From contig JANOPZ010000026.1 in NCBI GenBank assembly GCA_031422195.1, forward strand, positions 1 through 43,493: a stretch of DNA of 43,493 nt. The letters are read 5' to 3'. Of this stretch, positions 41,578 to 43,493 are shown in pieces. The notes below the pieces were generated by a model. The model was given only the letters and a program-made list of their open reading frames with translations. It searched no databases and had not been told where the DNA came from. Positions within the stretch are counted from its first letter, which is position 1, and every line of letters begins with the position of its first letter. Both the position numbers and the translations under genes were made by a program. The DNA is from JALOTE01 sp031422195 (GTDB lineage Bacteria > Pseudomonadota > Alphaproteobacteria > Rhizobiales > Rhizobiaceae).

Positions 41578-43113
41578 TTAAAACAGGCGGAATCCGCTTT
41601 TCTTTTTGGTAAGTGAAGCGTCTGCGACCGGCTTAAAGCCTGCGCTGCGCAAGGCGGTCTCAGCATCCAATGTTTCAGTATCCACTGCTTCCGCGCTTTC
41701 AACCTTAAGTGTCGTGACAGCTTCTGTTGTGACGGGTTCCTTTGTGACAGTTTCAGCAATGAGGGCAGGACCTTGGCTGACACGGTTGAATGTGGCTAAA
41801 TCAATTTCAGGCGCGCCGCCACTGAGCAACATCACCGGAACCTTCCATTCGAATGCATCGAGCTTGCCACTGATTGGCGAGAACGGCAGCCAATGATCTG
41901 AAATCTGGCCATCGGCCACCCAAGCCGCATTGCGGGGCGCTTTAACCGCGCGTTGCAACCATTCGCGGACCCGGCCTTCATTGCCGGTTTCAGCCTCTTC
42001 AATATCTGCCAGCAACAACCACGCGCTTTCGCTTGGTGTTGATTTCAGGGCCGTCTCAACGGATTTTCGTGCAGCAGTATGCTCGCCAGCAGCCAATTGG
42101 GCCAAGCCGAGCGCCAAAAGACCAACAGAATTGCCGGGCTGTAAATTGACGAGTTCAGCGGCGCGTTTCATACGGTCGATGGCAGAATCACCTGACCGTG
42201 CATGCACATAGGTTTCTGCAATGTCGGGGTGTGGAGCAAGTTTCCACGCGGCTTCCAATATTTTTGCCCCTTTGCGCAATTCATCCATTTTGAATAATGC
42301 CCGGCCTGCCATGACAGAGGCAGGTACCAAATTTGGCGCTAAACGGTTGGCTTCAACGGCTGCGTTGCGGGCAGTGGCAGCATCTGAATCCATTGTGCTT
42401 ATGGCTTTAGCCGTGAGCAATACTGCGCGCTTGCGGTCGTTGCCGGCTTTGTCAGCGCCAACCAGACGTTTGCGGCTATCGAGCAATGCCAGCGCCTTAT
42501 CCCAAGCCCCATCGCGGGCATGGCCGCTCAGTGCGGCATCCGACGCCCAATCCAAACCCGGGGCGGCCTCAAACGCCTTTTCAGCAAAATGACGCGCAGC
42601 AATAGGATCATTCATCCGCGCGGCTTCAAGGTAAAGACCGCGCAGGCCCAACGCTCTGGTTTCGCCATTTTCGAGCATGGCTTCAAAACTCCTGGCGGCT
42701 TCAGCATTGTTTCCTTCGAGCAAGGCAACTTGCGCACCCAAATAATGGATGAGTGGCTCTTGATCAGCGCTGATAAAACTCGACGCCCGTGCAGCCAGTT
42801 TTTTTGCGGTTGCGCCATCGCCGGATCCAGCGGCAATCATGCCGGTGGACAAAGCTTGATAGCCACGGTCACGGCGGCGGGCACGGAAATAGCGCCGTGC
42901 TGATTGCGGGCCATCAATTACTGAACGCAGCAGCCACCACACCATCATAATCGAAGCGACGCCTGCCAGAAACACGGCGAGCGCTGTGGTCAAAGAGATT
43001 TCGTAGCGGGTGTTCAAAAATGTGACCACCAGATCACCCGGCCGGTCAGCCAGCCAAGCAAACGCCCAACCAAGGCCGAGAACAACAAGCAGAAATACAA
43101 TGAGACGCGCCAT
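41578..43113 (-). CDS. hemY: HemY-like TPR membrane protein of the haem gene cluster
   Basis: The 511-residue protein has two N-terminal transmembrane segments (LIVFLLVVLGLGWAFAWLA and TTALAVFLAGVASIMMVWWLL) separated by the HemY_N sequence PGDLVVTFLNTRYEI, then a long helical TPR region. The C-terminus (residues about 440-511) is low-complexity and Thr/Val/Glu-rich, ending KKKSGFRLF. HemY_N proteins are linked to late haem synthesis in proteobacteria without a proven enzyme activity. It follows the mitofilin-like gene by 3 bases. Confidence 0.92.
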   Translation of the reverse strand: MARLIVFLLVVLGLGWAFAWLADRPGDLVVTFLNTRYEISLTTALAVFLAGVASIMMVWWLLRSVIDGPQSARRYFRARRRDRGYQALSTGMIAAGSGDGATAKKLAARASSFISADQEPLIHYLGAQVALLEGNNAEAARSFEAMLENGETRALGLRGLYLEAARMNDPIAARHFAEKAFEAAPGLDWASDAALSGHARDGAWDKALALLDSRKRLVGADKAGNDRKRAVLLTAKAISTMDSDAATARNAAVEANRLAPNLVPASVMAGRALFKMDELRKGAKILEAAWKLAPHPDIAETYVHARSGDSAIDRMKRAAELVNLQPGNSVGLLALGLAQLAAGEHTAARKSVETALKSTPSESAWLLLADIEEAETGNEGRVREWLQRAVKAPRNAAWVADGQISDHWLPFSPISGKLDAFEWKVPVMLLSGGAPEIDLATFNRVSQGPALIAETVTKEPVTTEAVTTLKVESAEAVDTETLDAETALRSAGFKPVADASLTKKKSGFRLF

Positions 43114-43116
43114 GGT

Positions 43117-43493
43117 TCAGCCCCCCGCTTTCGGGGATGCCGCAAGCACCGCTTCAGCCATTAGCCGGTCGGCCTCAGCGCGGGCGTTGAAGCGATCCAT
43201 GAATACGGCGCCTGCGCTCCGCGAAGAGGCTGGCAATGCCGCAAATTCAGCCTTCACAGCGGCATCATCGCTTTTGCTGAGCGCTTCACCCATTCGGCCA
43301 ATCCGGGCGGCGGCTGTGTCGCCTTCAATCGTACCCACCGGTCTGACTTTGACGAGGCCCTTGGCGCTGTCGAAGAGCTTGGTCAACAAGGTTGCATTCG
43401 GGTCAACCGGTTCAGAGGCCGCCATCATCATTTGTGCCGCATTTTCAAATTCAGCTGTTAAATTCTGCCGTGTAGGCACGCCCAATGCCGCAA
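43117..43493 (-). CDS. Mitofilin/Mic60-like protein (COG4223), C-terminal part, cut by window edge
   Basis: A frame open to the right edge encodes about 125 C-terminal residues. They resemble the mitofilin signature domain of alphaproteobacterial COG4223 proteins: FENAAQMMMAASEP, LFDSAKGLVKVRPVGTIEGD, RIGRMGEALSKSD and FMDRFNARAEADRLM. The position directly before hemY fits the hemC-hemD-mitofilin-hemY order known in alphaproteobacteria, where this protein is the bacterial homologue of the mitochondrial crista organiser Mic60. The N-terminal membrane anchor and coiled coil lie outside the window. Confidence 0.85.
   Translation of the reverse strand, partial: AALGVPTRQNLTAEFENAAQMMMAASEPVDPNATLLTKLFDSAKGLVKVRPVGTIEGDTAAARIGRMGEALSKSDDAAVKAEFAALPASSRSAGAVFMDRFNARAEADRLMAEAVLAASPKAGG

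Overview
The window looks like an alphaproteobacterial chromosome, most likely from the Rhizobiales/Hyphomicrobiales side, with a moderate GC content by eye. The signs are the mitofilin-type protein followed by hemY, the ffh-chorismate mutase-rpsP order, the neighbouring ppa and yggT genes, a small DUF1127 protein, and a CtrA-like TTAA-N7-TTAA site. I see no rRNA, CRISPR array, prophage or complete insertion sequence. One tRNA is present, tRNA-Thr(CGT).

Positions 1-14949 (minus strand) hold one tightly packed catabolic cluster that reads leftwards from a single recognisable promoter near 14.93 kb. In order it encodes a Gfo/Idh/MocA dehydrogenase, a fused CoA-transferase, an enoyl-CoA hydratase, an aldehyde dehydrogenase, a four-gene CUT1 sugar ABC transporter (binding protein, two permeases, ATPase), a GMC oxidoreductase, an SDR, a second GMC oxidoreductase, a Dabb protein, a DUF993 TIM-barrel protein, and a LacI-family regulator that runs off the left edge. 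This combines sugar uptake and oxidation with CoA-ester chemistry. The substrate cannot be read from the sequence, but the transporter resembles glucose-type binding proteins.

Positions 14.95-16.1 kb are a gene-poor spacer. It contains the decayed C-terminal half of an FNR/FixK-type regulator, frameshifted by an exact 8-bp tandem duplication, and the tRNA-Thr gene. From 16.1 to 19.9 kb lies a plus-strand S-L-M operon for a form II CO dehydrogenase-like molybdenum hydroxylase, closed by a UUCG-loop terminator. After it come dxr, two tiny related secreted proteins on the minus strand, and the succinate dehydrogenase operon sdhC-sdhD-sdhA-sdhB, which has an FkbM-type methyltransferase gene inserted between sdhA and sdhB.

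Positions 26.6-31.4 kb (minus) hold a pirin, an aldo/keto reductase, rpsP, chorismate mutase, ffh and a DUF1127 protein. At 31.7 kb there is a MltB-like lytic transglycosylase (plus). From 32.5 to 36.9 kb (minus) there is an NTF2-like secreted protein, then a bicarbonate module of SbtA-type permease, SbtB-like PII protein and beta-carbonic anhydrase, preceded by a small repeat-bearing membrane protein, pdxY and a DUF429 protein. The right end holds a GNAT acetyltransferase with a 28-bp tandem repeat over its 3' end, ppa, yggT, an MFS transporter, a class I glutamine amidotransferase, a TerB-like protein, HemY, and the C-terminal part of a mitofilin/Mic60-like protein cut by the right edge.

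All calls are made by eye from motifs and translations; no database search was run.
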